A DNA stretch of 34,527 nt from a virus, in IMG/VR virus record IMGVR_UViG_3300028274_000025, positions 1-34,527 of that record; one strand, written 5' to 3'. Position 1 is the first letter of the stretch. Each line of letters starts with the position of its first letter. Shown piece after piece: positions 18,348-26,009 of this stretch. The notes under the pieces are model-generated. The model ran no database searches and was not told where the DNA came from. It saw nothing but the letters and a program-made list of their open reading frames with translations. The position numbers and the translations under genes were made by a program.

Positions 18348-20063
18348 ATGGCTATTGGATTAGGCGGGTTCGGAAACCCAAGTAGCGGTAATTTTTCAAG
18401 AGATGTTGACGGTAATGGCAATTATCTTCTAAACGACCAAACCACAACGAATATGATGTCAAAGGGTACGGTGTACCGATTTGATGGGGTGGATGATAAA
18501 ATAGTTATCCCAGATAGTGCTGATTTGAGCTTTGGTGATGGCACAAGTGATTCACCATTCACCTTTTCGGCCGACCTCTATATTGAGGATGCGACTAACT
18601 TTATTATTATTGCTAAAGGAGTTGGTGGTGGCGCTGACAGAGAGTATAAATTCAATATAAACGCAAGTGATAGACTTGCAATGTTGCTTGAGGATGAGAG
18701 TGGCAACTGGGCGCCAGAACGCATACAAAATGGTACAATGACAGCCTATGAGGGCAAGTGGGTAAATGTCGCCGTTACCTATGATGGAGGTGGTGGTGCA
18801 ACTGCCGCAAGCGGAATTGCTTTCTATATAAATGGTATTCCTGAAGCATCTACCGCAACAGAAAACGCCTCCTATGTAGCAATGGAGAATCTCGGTGGAG
18901 CCTTGTCTATCGGGTGGGATAACGCATCTACTTATGCAGGTGGCTCTTTTGCTAATGTCCAACTAGATAACTTTGCAAGAACCGCCGCAGAGGTAAAAGA
19001 CCTCATCTCAGGTAATATCCCGTTTAAATGGCAGTACGGTAGTCAGACTGATTTGGTATCTAATGGTGGATTCCCCTCGGACACCGCTGGGTGGGCTGGT
19101 TCAGATGCCACTATTGCGAGTGTTGCAGGAGGTGAGGCTGGGAACTGCTTAGAGGTAACAAGAACAGGGGGAACTTCACAATTTGCTATTAATTCGCTGA
19201 CTCCAACTGTGGCGGGTAAAAGGTATAGACTAACTGGATGGCTAAAGAGTGGTACATCTGGTGATGAACTTGCACGAATCTATATAACTGCTTCTGGTGG
19301 AGACCCACACTATGCGGCTTATGACGTAACCTCTACAAGCACATGGACTAAATATACTGTTGATTTTACCCAAGACATTACAGACACAACCACAAGTCTT
19401 TTAATGATAAAAAACTCATCGACAGCAGGAACTATGCTCTTTGATTCGATTTCGCTAATCGAACTCGGCGCAGTAGCCCTATACACCCAAGACTCGATTA
19501 GCGAAACAGCGTGGTACGATAAAGCCAACGGAAACGATGGCGCGGTGACAGGGGCGAGTGTGTTGAATCCTCATGGACACGCAGTAGACTCAGCAGGAGC
19601 AATTCCTGGGATTTTATTCCCCGTTACTCAGGTTGCGTCAAGTGATGCCAATATGCTTGATGATTATGAGGAAGGTACTTTTACACCAACGGCATATTAC
19701 CAGAATGGGACAGACCAAGCGAATGTATCTTATACAACACAAACTGGATGGTACACGAAAATAGGCAATTTAGTAACAGCAACTATCTACTTGAACTATT
19801 CAATTTCCTCAACACCCCCAGCTAATGATAATTGTGGTATAGGGGGTCTACCATTTCCAGCTAGGAACTCTACCAACTATAAGGCGGTTGGAGCTTGTAC
19901 TGTTACCAATAGTGCGAGTGTCCCAGGCACGGGATATGTTTTACAGACCCAGTCAAACTCTCAGATTTTTCTGCTAAAAGATGGTGAGGACGCACCAAAT
20001 CTTGGTAATGAGGTTGGTACTGGAGCTCATGTATTGACCACAACAATAAGCTATCAGGTGTAA
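18348..20063 (+). CDS. Tail spike / receptor-binding protein with LamG domain
   Basis: A 571-aa modular adhesin. Residues about 40-222 form a laminin-G/concanavalin-like jelly roll (VYRFDGVDDKIVIPD, GKWVNVAVTYDG, AFYINGIPEA). Residues about 233-373 are a second strand sandwich resembling a carbohydrate-binding module (GGFPSDTAGW, GKRYRLTGWLKSG). A linker (ELGAVALYTQDSISETAWYD) leads to the C-terminal domain from 425 (FPVTQVASSDANMLDDYEEG, then TQTGWYTKIGNLVTATIYL). I recognise this C-terminal domain from marine phage spikes. It probably binds surface sugar. A 13-bp inverted repeat lies in the linker coding region. The start follows the upstream stop by one base. Confidence 0.8.
   Translation: MAIGLGGFGNPSSGNFSRDVDGNGNYLLNDQTTTNMMSKGTVYRFDGVDDKIVIPDSADLSFGDGTSDSPFTFSADLYIEDATNFIIIAKGVGGGADREYKFNINASDRLAMLLEDESGNWAPERIQNGTMTAYEGKWVNVAVTYDGGGGATAASGIAFYINGIPEASTATENASYVAMENLGGALSIGWDNASTYAGGSFANVQLDNFARTAAEVKDLISGNIPFKWQYGSQTDLVSNGGFPSDTAGWAGSDATIASVAGGEAGNCLEVTRTGGTSQFAINSLTPTVAGKRYRLTGWLKSGTSGDELARIYITASGGDPHYAAYDVTSTSTWTKYTVDFTQDITDTTTSLLMIKNSSTAGTMLFDSISLIELGAVALYTQDSISETAWYDKANGNDGAVTGASVLNPHGHAVDSAGAIPGILFPVTQVASSDANMLDDYEEGTFTPTAYYQNGTDQANVSYTTQTGWYTKIGNLVTATIYLNYSISSTPPANDNCGIGGLPFPARNSTNYKAVGACTVTNSASVPGTGYVLQTQSNSQIFLLKDGEDAPNLGNEVGTGAHVLTTTISYQV
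19450..19506. repeat. 13-bp perfect inverted repeat inside the spike gene
   Basis: TTTCGCTAATCGA (19450-19462) and TCGATTAGCGAAA (19494-19506) are exact complements separated by 31 bases. They encode the SIS parts of residues 366-372 (DSISLIE) and 382-387 (DSISET), at the junction between the carbohydrate-binding-like domain and the linker. Such a long perfect stem in a coding region is uncommon. Confidence 0.7.
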
Positions 20064-20065
20064 TT

Positions 20066-20410
20066 ATGAGAATACGATTTAAAGACTCAAAAGAAGAATA
20101 TCAAATAGGTGGAATAGGCAAAAGCACATACGGTAATGGTGTTGTTAGACATACTGTTGTAGGTGGGCGAATTATAGCACATCACGGCATACTCTCAGAA
20201 GGTGTCGAGGACATAACAGAATACCGAACAGAGATAGACGAGGACGGAAACGAAATCCAAGTCGAGGTGATTCCAGAGGTGATAGATGAATCCCCTGATG
20301 CGCCTGATGATGAATGGCTTATTATCGACATAAAGGAATGGTTGTTTGAACATGAGATACCATTCAAGGCGTCCATGACTAAGGCACAATTACTGGATTT
20401 GGTGCCATAA
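20066..20410 (+). CDS. Small tail-region protein with HeH/LEM-like C-terminus
   Basis: A 114-aa protein. Its N-terminal two-thirds is strand-rich then very acidic (residues about 50-82). The last 27 residues (DIKEWLFEHEIPFKASMTKA then QLLDLV) have the pattern of a HeH/LEM helix-extension-helix domain, which in phages often sits at the end of small virion or tail-assembly proteins. It is located between spike and another virion gene, two bases after the spike stop. Its role is unknown beyond that. Confidence 0.55.
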   Translation: MRIRFKDSKEEYQIGGIGKSTYGNGVVRHTVVGGRIIAHHGILSEGVEDITEYRTEIDEDGNEIQVEVIPEVIDESPDAPDDEWLIIDIKEWLFEHEIPFKASMTKAQLLDLVP

Positions 20411-20413
20411 GAA

Positions 20414-21196
20414 ATGCCCCAAGAAGTCATAGCACGTGCCGTCCAGCATACAGACCCAATCCTTATTGCGAAGGGTCGCATAGAGGGGTTAAGCTATCTG
20501 AATAAGTTTGGTCAGACTGGAGCAAATGTTGATGCGGCAGATGGTCTTGTTGACGTGTGGGAGGGTGTCGATAACGCAAACGTAGACAAAAACTACACGT
20601 ATTCAACGACTGCTGATATTGACTCGCTATCTTCATCTAACAATGGTGACACTCAAGACATACTGATATATGGGCAAGGTATTGATAATGTTGAGGTTAA
20701 GCAGACAATAACGCTAACTGGACAGGCGAGAGTCGCACTAGATATCCCACTGTATAGAGTCTACCGTATGATAAATATGGGTGCTACCGACATATCTGGA
20801 GAGGTGTATTGCTATGTTAATGGAGCAATATCTGGTGGAATACCAACGACACCATCAACCATTCGCGCAATAATTACCGATGGCTACAACCAGACGTTAA
20901 TGTGCATATATACCGTCCCAGCGAACAAAACTCTTTATCTCGAAAAGGGCGAGGCTGGGCTGGTCGGCAAGCTGTCTGGGTATATGTCTGGGACTTTTGA
21001 AGTTCGAGCGCCTGATGGCGTTTTCCAAACAAAACGCACATTCGGATTGTCATCCTCTGGGACGTCATATGTAAATGTTCTATTCCCAATTCCGTTGTTA
21101 ATACCGCCCAAAACAGATATTCGCGTCAGGGTTGACTCAAGCGCAAACGACATGAGTGCTATAGCGTCATTCATGGGAACACTGGAGGAGTGCTAG
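20414..21196 (+). CDS. Virion structural protein
   Basis: A 260-aa, strand-rich protein with no membrane segment. The opening (SYLNKFGQTGANVDAADGL then VDVWEGV) and the sections on TQDILIYGQGID and GEAGLVGKLSGYMSG match a family I often see among marine phage structural genes, sometimes annotated as a head or fibre protein. The ribosome site is weak. It ends one base into the alternative GTG start of the next gene. The family call is from memory and the function is not established. Confidence 0.6.
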   Translation: MPQEVIARAVQHTDPILIAKGRIEGLSYLNKFGQTGANVDAADGLVDVWEGVDNANVDKNYTYSTTADIDSLSSSNNGDTQDILIYGQGIDNVEVKQTITLTGQARVALDIPLYRVYRMINMGATDISGEVYCYVNGAISGGIPTTPSTIRAIITDGYNQTLMCIYTVPANKTLYLEKGEAGLVGKLSGYMSGTFEVRAPDGVFQTKRTFGLSSSGTSYVNVLFPIPLLIPPKTDIRVRVDSSANDMSAIASFMGTLEEC

Positions 21197-21198
21197 TG

Positions 21199-21624
21199 AT
21201 GTTACTGCATTATAGATTGCTATCTTGGGAGAAAAAGCAGAAAAACAAGATTAAAAGATGGTTCCGTATTCAATATTACGGAATTGTAGATGTCGGACAA
21301 ACCATACCCGTACATAACTATTTTGGGTTTAAAATGAGATGGCAACCATTGTCAGTCCACCACTTCTGGTGGGGATGGCTTTTAATGGCTCCAGCAAGCC
21401 ACTGGACGCGTTCCGATGACTTATTGGTGTATTGTGTCGCATACGCTGTTTTCTGCCTTGGTGGGTACATTACGCTGGATGACGTTTACCAGCACCACAG
21501 AAACGTTAAACACCCTGAATATCATTCACCCATACATAATTTTTATGGTAAATATATTTATAATGGAACTGGCTGGATGGCAAAAGCTATCCGCAAACTA
21601 AACGACTGGGCAGATGGAAGGTAG
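21199..21624 (+). CDS. Membrane protein of unknown function, His-rich
   Basis: A 141-aa product. The ATG at 21199 is preferred because GGAGGAG at 21184-21190 lies eight bases before it; the GTG at 21196 or 21190 is possible. There is a basic N-terminus, then hydrophobic stretches HHFWWGWLLMAPASHW and LLVYCVAYAVFCLGGYITL. An acidic/His motif follows (LDDVYQHH, then SPIHNFYGKY). The first gene of the membrane-protein cluster, it could belong to lysis or to superinfection control. No family is named with confidence. Confidence 0.6.
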   Translation: MLLHYRLLSWEKKQKNKIKRWFRIQYYGIVDVGQTIPVHNYFGFKMRWQPLSVHHFWWGWLLMAPASHWTRSDDLLVYCVAYAVFCLGGYITLDDVYQHHRNVKHPEYHSPIHNFYGKYIYNGTGWMAKAIRKLNDWADGR

Positions 21625-21823
21625 AGTACATTACGTGAAAGAATTATTTGGCAAGTCCACATTCGGGCTTGCGAGTCTTGGTGGTGGTGTCGCACCATCT
21701 TTATTTGGAATAGCATCACATGAATTGCAGTGGTGGGCATTATTATTTGGTGTCATTATTGGTGGCGTAACTGCGTCATTTAAAGTACACGAATTTTACG
21801 TGAGATTCATAAAGCGCAAATGA
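21614..21823 (+). CDS. Holin-like small membrane protein
   Basis: A 69-aa protein with a Gly-rich hydrophobic section (about 18-55, LASLGGGVAPSLFGIAS and WWALLFGVIIGGVTASF) and a basic end (RFIKRK). Two weak membrane segments and a charged tail fit a class II-type holin, which would open the inner membrane to release the endolysin. The start overlaps the previous gene by 11 bases. An in-frame GTG at 21635 would give 62 aa starting MKELFGKS. The stop overlaps the next gene as ATGA. The function is inferred from size, topology and neighbours. Confidence 0.55.
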   Translation: MEGRVHYVKELFGKSTFGLASLGGGVAPSLFGIASHELQWWALLFGVIIGGVTASFKVHEFYVRFIKRK

Positions 21824-21987
21824 GTATTGTTTTCAATACGCGTTTCATAGTCCTGTTTACAATAATCTTGGGTACGGCGCTATCGGTTTATCTGGAGAGT
21901 GCCATTCCATTCACAGGGGTTGCGAATGGCGCATTGTTAGCCTTGATTAATCATAAACATCAAGAAACAAAGCAGTTAGCGAAATGA
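21820..21987 (+). CDS. Short membrane protein in the lysis cassette
   Basis: This 55-aa frame starts MSIVFNTRFIVLFTIILGTA and ends HQETKQLAK. One membrane segment covers about residues 8-25, followed by a small Gly/Ala-rich part and a polar tail with HKH. It overlaps its neighbours by 4 bases on both sides (ATGA at 21820 and 21984), so the four genes are translationally coupled. It could be a second holin, an antiholin, or a partner of the next protein. The coupled context makes it believable despite the short length. Confidence 0.7.
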   Translation: MSIVFNTRFIVLFTIILGTALSVYLESAIPFTGVANGALLALINHKHQETKQLAK

Positions 21988-22469
21988 AGATTCTAAAAGA
22001 TTTTCTCTGGGCGCTATTCTTTGTAATTGTATTACTTCTGGCTCTTGGTATTTTCTATAAGCCTACACCTCCGGTTCAGATTATTGACAGGGAGATTATA
22101 AAGAGAGATACAATAGTCGTGGTTGACTATATAGAGGCCGACCCGATATACATTAAAGAGCAGATATTTGTCCGAGACACAATTTACATCAGTACAGACG
22201 GAGATAGCACAGCTACGGGAGTCGCTAGTCTCGATACAGCCTTTGTTGATGGCGCAGAACTATCAGTCCTTTATTACATTAAGCCACGAATATATGAGAT
22301 TGAGTACACGTCTGCACCAGTTGAAGCACAAACTATTAATGTCACAAACACCGAGTACGTCTATATAGATTCATCTGCACGCCCGTTCTGGGACAGGTTC
22401 AAATACGGATTCGCCACTGGCGTTCCGGTTATCGCAACCATTATATACCTTGTAAAACCGAATAAATAA
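21984..22469 (+). CDS. Envelope-spanning lysis protein candidate (spanin-like)
   Basis: A 161-aa product with a strong N-terminal membrane segment (about 8-26, LWALFFVIVLLLALGIFY), a polar strand-rich middle (DREIIKRDTIVVVDYIEADP, IYIKEQIFVRDTIYIS) and a C-terminal hydrophobic segment (about 141-157, YGFATGVPVIATIIYLV). There is no lipobox Cys, so it is not a standard outer-membrane lipoprotein. The two-anchor layout in a coupled membrane-protein cluster suggests a one-protein spanin-type role, but that is inference. The two hairpins at 22473-22535 follow it. Confidence 0.5.
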   Translation: MKILKDFLWALFFVIVLLLALGIFYKPTPPVQIIDREIIKRDTIVVVDYIEADPIYIKEQIFVRDTIYISTDGDSTATGVASLDTAFVDGAELSVLYYIKPRIYEIEYTSAPVEAQTINVTNTEYVYIDSSARPFWDRFKYGFATGVPVIATIIYLVKPNK

Positions 22470-22472
22470 CAA

Positions 22473-22498
22473 AAGCCCCGCCGGAGGTAGCAGGGCTT
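22473..22498 (-). terminator. Terminator hairpin at the convergence point
   Basis: AAGCCC (22473-22478) with GC (22480-22481) pairs with GC (22490-22491) and GGGCTT (22493-22498), with one mismatch and an 8-base loop. On the minus strand the stem is followed by TTTTGTTATTT, so it should end leftward transcripts from the early block. On the plus strand there is no T-tract. Confidence 0.6.
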
Positions 22499-22502
22499 AA
22501 GT

Positions 22503-22535
22503 CAAGGAGAACGCTTTAATATAAGCGAACTCTTG
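22503..22535. terminator. Second hairpin between the convergent operons
   Basis: The inner stem CGCTT (22512-22516) with AAGCG (22523-22527) and the outer stems GAG/CTC and CAA/TTG make a long, interrupted hairpin with one bulged G and an AA/AA internal loop. It lies just beyond the first hairpin, before the metallophosphoesterase stop. It may stop plus-strand readthrough into the early block. Confidence 0.45.
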
Positions 22536-22545
22536 GATTATGCTA

Positions 22546-23775
22546 TTATATTACAATTGAATGCACCACTGTTTGTGGTTTTAATTTGCTTGCTGATTTT
22601 ACATTGTACTCAGCCAGCTTCGTGTCTATTTCGTAACACTCGTCACCAGTAAATTGTAAGTCAACCTTCATGCCATTGATATTGCCAATGCCATCAACAA
22701 CATATATGTTCTGACTGGCCTTTGACAGCAGATTTAGCCCGTGTTCAGAGTAAGCATTAGAACCAACGAGACTACTTGAACGGGAATAGATGTCGCCAAT
22801 GGATGCCTCGTGGACATGCCCAAAGATAACATAGTCTATTCTTATTCCGCGTCCGGCATACTTGCCAATAATCTTCGTTACAATGTCACTCAGATTGGAC
22901 TTTGCGCCTATTGAATGGCCGTGAAGCAACAGTAAGTTAGAACCGGCCACATTGACAACTTGTTCCATTGCATCTCCATGCAGAAATTCAACCTTGGTGC
23001 CTTCAAACAGCAACGCCAGCATATTGTGTATGGTAAAGTCATAGTTGTGGGTGGCGACTACCTCATCCCAGCCACTCTCTTTGTCTACGCGCCCCTCGTT
23101 CCCGGTTACAGATGCCACAGTTACGTTAAATCTGGTTGCTATTTCTGAAATAAACTGTTGGAGTAAATCAACAGCCAAGAATGTAGCCTTTGAGCGATTG
23201 GTTGCATTTGACAGTAATTCATCCATGCGTCTATCGCTATTCATTAAGTCGCCAGTACACGCTATTAAGACGTTAGAGATGCCACGATACCCAAAATACG
23301 CAGAAGCCTCTCCAGCAAGCCGTTTGAGGCGTTTTGAGGCCACTTCAAATGAATACTTGTTGTGTGGCAAGTCAACCAACTCGTTAAAGTGCAAATCAGA
23401 CAATTGAATTACACCAGCACCGACTCCGGCATCATGTTCAACCATTAGTGCGCTATTGTGAATCCGGTTGTCTTCCAGCACATTAATCAACTCTTGCGTA
23501 TATTCTGAATAAGCGTTTTCTATTCTGGCGTACTCTCTGAATGCCTTTCGCTCTATTCGGTTTGTGTCCATGTACTTCTGTGTTCTCTTGCGATACCTTA
23601 CATTCTCAGCAACTACCTCAAAGTCTGCCTCGTCAGGAATTATACCACGTTCTGTTGCAAGTTGCATGTATCGAACCAGTGACTTTTCAGAAATGTCGAA
23701 CTTTGTCATAGTGTCCAAGAATCCATATCTCTCAACAGCATTTACATATTTCAGTAATCCATTATCAGAAATCAA
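22546..23775 (-). CDS. Calcineurin-like metallophosphoesterase
   Basis: A 409-aa product; a start at TTG is preceded by AGGAGAA. The C-terminal part has all metal-site motifs of the superfamily: LSDLHFNE (D127, H129), CTGDLMNS (D176), VTGNEGR (N226), LLHGHS (H285/H287) and FGHVHEAS (H320/H322). Residues 20-60 look like a helix-turn-helix-type region and 60-110 are helical. The family includes DNA repair nucleases and phosphodiesterases, so a role in processing phage or host DNA is plausible. Which substrate it uses cannot be read from the sequence. It is the last gene of the leftward block, next to the M15 peptidase. The 17-base repeat at 23780-23796 contains its ribosome site. Confidence 0.85.
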   Translation of the reverse strand: MISDNGLLKYVNAVERYGFLDTMTKFDISEKSLVRYMQLATERGIIPDEADFEVVAENVRYRKRTQKYMDTNRIERKAFREYARIENAYSEYTQELINVLEDNRIHNSALMVEHDAGVGAGVIQLSDLHFNELVDLPHNKYSFEVASKRLKRLAGEASAYFGYRGISNVLIACTGDLMNSDRRMDELLSNATNRSKATFLAVDLLQQFISEIATRFNVTVASVTGNEGRVDKESGWDEVVATHNYDFTIHNMLALLFEGTKVEFLHGDAMEQVVNVAGSNLLLLHGHSIGAKSNLSDIVTKIIGKYAGRGIRIDYVIFGHVHEASIGDIYSRSSSLVGSNAYSEHGLNLLSKASQNIYVVDGIGNINGMKVDLQFTGDECYEIDTKLAEYNVKSASKLKPQTVVHSIVI

Positions 23776-23779
23776 AATG

Positions 23780-23796
23780 TTCTCCTATTTTGGTTA
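23780..23796 (-). repeat. Gene-junction repeat (copy 1)
   Basis: TTCTCCTATTTTGGTTA is present here and identically at 27165-27181. On the minus strand it spans the stop of one gene and the AGGAGAA ribosome site of the next. Seventeen matching bases at two junctions suggest copying or selection of a whole translation-start module. Confidence 0.7.
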
Positions 23797-24195
23797 TCTA
23801 CTTTTACCAGTAAACAGTATTCCTTTTTCAACTCCACGTATGCCAAGATGTACGTGTGCGTCACATATCTCAATGACATCAAAGCCAAGGCTAATGCCAT
23901 GCTGAACCAGCGCATAACGCCTCTCGTAGCTAAACTCGTCTACCTTGATGTCTATGGCGCCTCTTTCGTCCGTGTCTTTGCGCATTGCCCGAACAATATG
24001 GTCGGACTGTTTAGCCCCACCAATGTTTGAGTTGTGTGTTGCGCACCTTGCACAACTACCCACGCGGAATGGGAAACCACACATCACCCTCAGAGTCTCC
24101 ACTTTATCCATGAAAGCAATTGACGGCATTCCACCGCAACCACACCGACACTCGATTTCATCGCGGGTAAAGTGTTTAGTTATTTGATTGCTCAT
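23794..24195 (-). CDS. M15-type zinc peptidase, endolysin candidate
   Basis: A 133-aa product with the pattern of peptidase M15 (D-alanyl-D-alanine peptidase/endolysin) proteins. It begins FTRDEIECRCGCG, then has a Cys-rich CARCATHN segment, SDH (H66), GAIDI (D82) and HVHLGIR (H114/H116), which are the likely zinc ligands. The gap from H66 to D82 is longer than usual, with a charged insert. The enzyme would cut peptidoglycan cross-links. It lies in the leftward block, opposite the membrane lysis genes. I use the ATG at 24195, with GAGG nine bases upstream; ATGs at 24204 and 24210 are alternatives. It overlaps the end of the upstream gene by 20 bases. Confidence 0.75.
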   Translation of the reverse strand: MSNQITKHFTRDEIECRCGCGGMPSIAFMDKVETLRVMCGFPFRVGSCARCATHNSNIGGAKQSDHIVRAMRKDTDERGAIDIKVDEFSYERRYALVQHGISLGFDVIEICDAHVHLGIRGVEKGILFTGKSR

Positions 24196-24520
24196 TGTAT
24201 ACATCCTCATCGTGTTCTTCGGTTAAATGGAAGCCATTTTGTAGCCACACCAAGTAACAATAAGTAGCTATCTTGAGCAAGTCTTTTTCACGCCCAAGGT
24301 TTTGGAAGCGATATAGGTATTTATTCATGGTTCCAAGCACCCACTCCTGCCCGTATGCCTCAACCAACATGTCAGTGGCTTCTCTATTATCTCCTTCAGA
24401 TGCATACTTGGTTGCGCCGTATTCAAGCTGTCGCTTAATTGCGCCAAAGAAGTCATCGAAGTGCTTGAGCTTATTATCTATATTGGTTTGGTAATACTTA
24501 CCTATTTTAACATCTGCCAC
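24176..24520 (-). CDS. Helical protein, possibly MazG/DUF3310-like
   Basis: A 114-aa, mostly helical product. The segment FFGAIKRQLEYGATKYASE, with WVLGTMNKYLYRFQNLGREK and DLLKIATYCYLVWL, resembles the K-Y-x-x-R-x...DL-x-K pattern of small phage nucleotide-metabolism proteins (MazG or DUF3310-type), but key acidic residues of MazG are not convincingly present. I moved the start from a TTG (24556) to the GTG at 24520, two bases after the upstream stop, because a GGAGG lies just before it; the spacing is only 4 bases. Function not established. Confidence 0.5.
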   Translation of the reverse strand: MADVKIGKYYQTNIDNKLKHFDDFFGAIKRQLEYGATKYASEGDNREATDMLVEAYGQEWVLGTMNKYLYRFQNLGREKDLLKIATYCYLVWLQNGFHLTEEHDEDVYNEQSNN

Positions 24521-24521
24521 G

Positions 24522-24791
24522 CTACCTCCGTTCTGGGCAAGTCTTAATATTTTCAAGACTCCCGTTATACAATGTGCAATTCAGTATTATCCGTCTATCT
24601 GCCCAATATCGGCATGACTTGGTTTCACATGCGTTGCCTTTTATCTTGTCAATACCTTCACAGAATAGTCTTTGGTCAACCCTGAAGTTACCACCAGCAG
24701 AATGTCTGTCCTTGCCAGATTCGGGTGGATTCTGTTCGTGACGGACTTTATCCCAGTCCAAGTCTCTTGATTTCTGGCTACGTTTTGGCAT
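24522..24791 (-). CDS. Cys-rich small protein of unknown function
   Basis: An 89-aa product with five Cys (44, 55, 60, 72, 85) in the C-terminal half, for example LFCEGIDKIKGNACETKSCR. That spacing could bind zinc or a metal cluster. The N-terminal 40 residues are very polar and basic with likely disorder. GGAGG lies six bases before the ATG. It overlaps the preceding small gene by 14 bases. Unrecognised family; possibly linked to the neighbouring ABC-GNAT gene because they share an operon. Confidence 0.6.
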   Translation of the reverse strand: MPKRSQKSRDLDWDKVRHEQNPPESGKDRHSAGGNFRVDQRLFCEGIDKIKGNACETKSCRYWADRRIILNCTLYNGSLENIKTCPERR

Positions 24792-24918
24792 TAGTCACCT
24801 CCATTTCACGCCTTTTCTTAAATGACTCCCATAGCTCAATAAGTATCTCGGCCTGAAAGAAGTTAATACCGTCTACCTGCGGAGTCATTTTCATTAACTC
24901 CCAAAATTCTCTATCCAT
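24778..24918 (-). CDS. Short acidic helical protein
   Basis: This 46-aa frame begins MDREFWELMKMTPQVDGINF and ends FKKRREMEVTNAKT. It has GGGAG five bases before its ATG, overlaps the ABC-GNAT stop by 8 bases and the next start by 14, and has no other claim on its DNA. It is helix-prone with no Cys or known motif. The context of coupled overlaps on both sides supports translation; the role is unknown. Confidence 0.6.
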   Translation of the reverse strand: MDREFWELMKMTPQVDGINFFQAEILIELWESFKKRREMEVTNAKT

Positions 24919-25996
24919 TACAACTCCCTATATATTCGTGTGAGTAACACAATCTACTCAGGTGTTTTTTATAATATTCTGATGAAAAGCCTCCAAATGC
25001 CTGCTTCCCGTCACCAAGCCTTTCTGCGACTGCCTTGTATGACGTTCTTGACACTAGATTTGTTGATGTTGCCCTCCACCTACCATCTTTCTGTCTACTT
25101 TCGCCAAGTTTGGGATGGGCAGTTTTAGAGAAGTATCTACATCCCTCATCAATAAAGAACTGTGCGACTGTATTGCTTAACGCCTTACCAACTCCAAGCC
25201 CTTGAAATTCTGGAAGTATAACCACTCTTGATTCCCTCCACGCATTCTTCAAGTCTCTACTTGGGAATACTAATGATGCCACAAAGCCGACCTTTACATT
25301 TCCCCACCACGCTATCCAACACCGACTACTTTTATTGATATTGGCGCTTAGATAATGATGCTTTGAGAACGCCTTCCACTCGGAATAGTGGCATGGGGTG
25401 ACATCAATTTCGATTCGCGGGAATTGCCGAAGGAACCCCCTTGGTATGAACTCACCCTTGCTTGCATCAAACACCCAGTCTGGGTCAAGCCAGTCTATCA
25501 CATCATAATGACATGTTGACAAAACAACTCCTGTTATTCCAGCCTTGCGAACATAAATACTTAGTGATTTTGATATTGACTTTGCCGTTGCTCTGTCTAC
25601 TGTGCTTGTAAACTCGTCAATAACCGCATCGTCACCAATCGCCATCGCTATGTCAGCCCTGTGTTGTTCTCCTGTACTCAAGAGGCGATGCGGTAAACAC
25701 CACGCTGGGACAGAACTTAACCCACAATGATTTAGTTTATCAACTCCAATCTTCTCAGTTTCAAATTCAGATAATATTGGTAACGTCATGCTCCAGTCGC
25801 GCTTTGGAGTTACATTGTAATTACGCCTAAGTATAGTTGTCTTCCCACTACCACTATTACCAACGATAAGACCGATGCCCCAACTACCATCCTGCTTTAC
25901 GGTATTAAAATTAGGCGCATCAAAGGATTGGTCTGATGTAGGTATATAATCAAATGGCGCACAAGCCTCAATTAATCCTTTTGTTATTGTTATCAC
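24911..25996 (-). CDS. ABC-type ATPase fused to a GNAT acetyltransferase
   Basis: A 361-aa two-domain protein. Residues 1-185 are an ABC ATPase head: Walker A GNSGSGKTT (46-54), signature LSTGEQ (106-111), Walker B AVIDEF (124-129) and switch His 163 (STCHYD). Residues 195-330 are GNAT-like: FSKHHYLSANINKSSRCW, then VVILPEFQGLGVGKAL (acetyl-CoA loop 265-271). An HHY motif followed by a one-domain transferase resembles the Mom family, which modifies adenine in phage Mu DNA, so a base-modification role is likely but not proven. No transporter subunit is present, so the ATPase acts on something else, perhaps DNA scanning. The GTG start has GGGAG seven bases upstream. Confidence 0.85.
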   Translation of the reverse strand: MITITKGLIEACAPFDYIPTSDQSFDAPNFNTVKQDGSWGIGLIVGNSGSGKTTILRRNYNVTPKRDWSMTLPILSEFETEKIGVDKLNHCGLSSVPAWCLPHRLLSTGEQHRADIAMAIGDDAVIDEFTSTVDRATAKSISKSLSIYVRKAGITGVVLSTCHYDVIDWLDPDWVFDASKGEFIPRGFLRQFPRIEIDVTPCHYSEWKAFSKHHYLSANINKSSRCWIAWWGNVKVGFVASLVFPSRDLKNAWRESRVVILPEFQGLGVGKALSNTVAQFFIDEGCRYFSKTAHPKLGESRQKDGRWRATSTNLVSRTSYKAVAERLGDGKQAFGGFSSEYYKKHLSRLCYSHEYIGSCNG

Positions 25997-26009
25997 TTTA
26001 CCTCTCCCT

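Noticed and set aside
22473-22535. Single perfect bidirectional terminator
   Set aside because: The first hairpin has a T-tract only on the minus strand, so two separate hairpins are reported instead.
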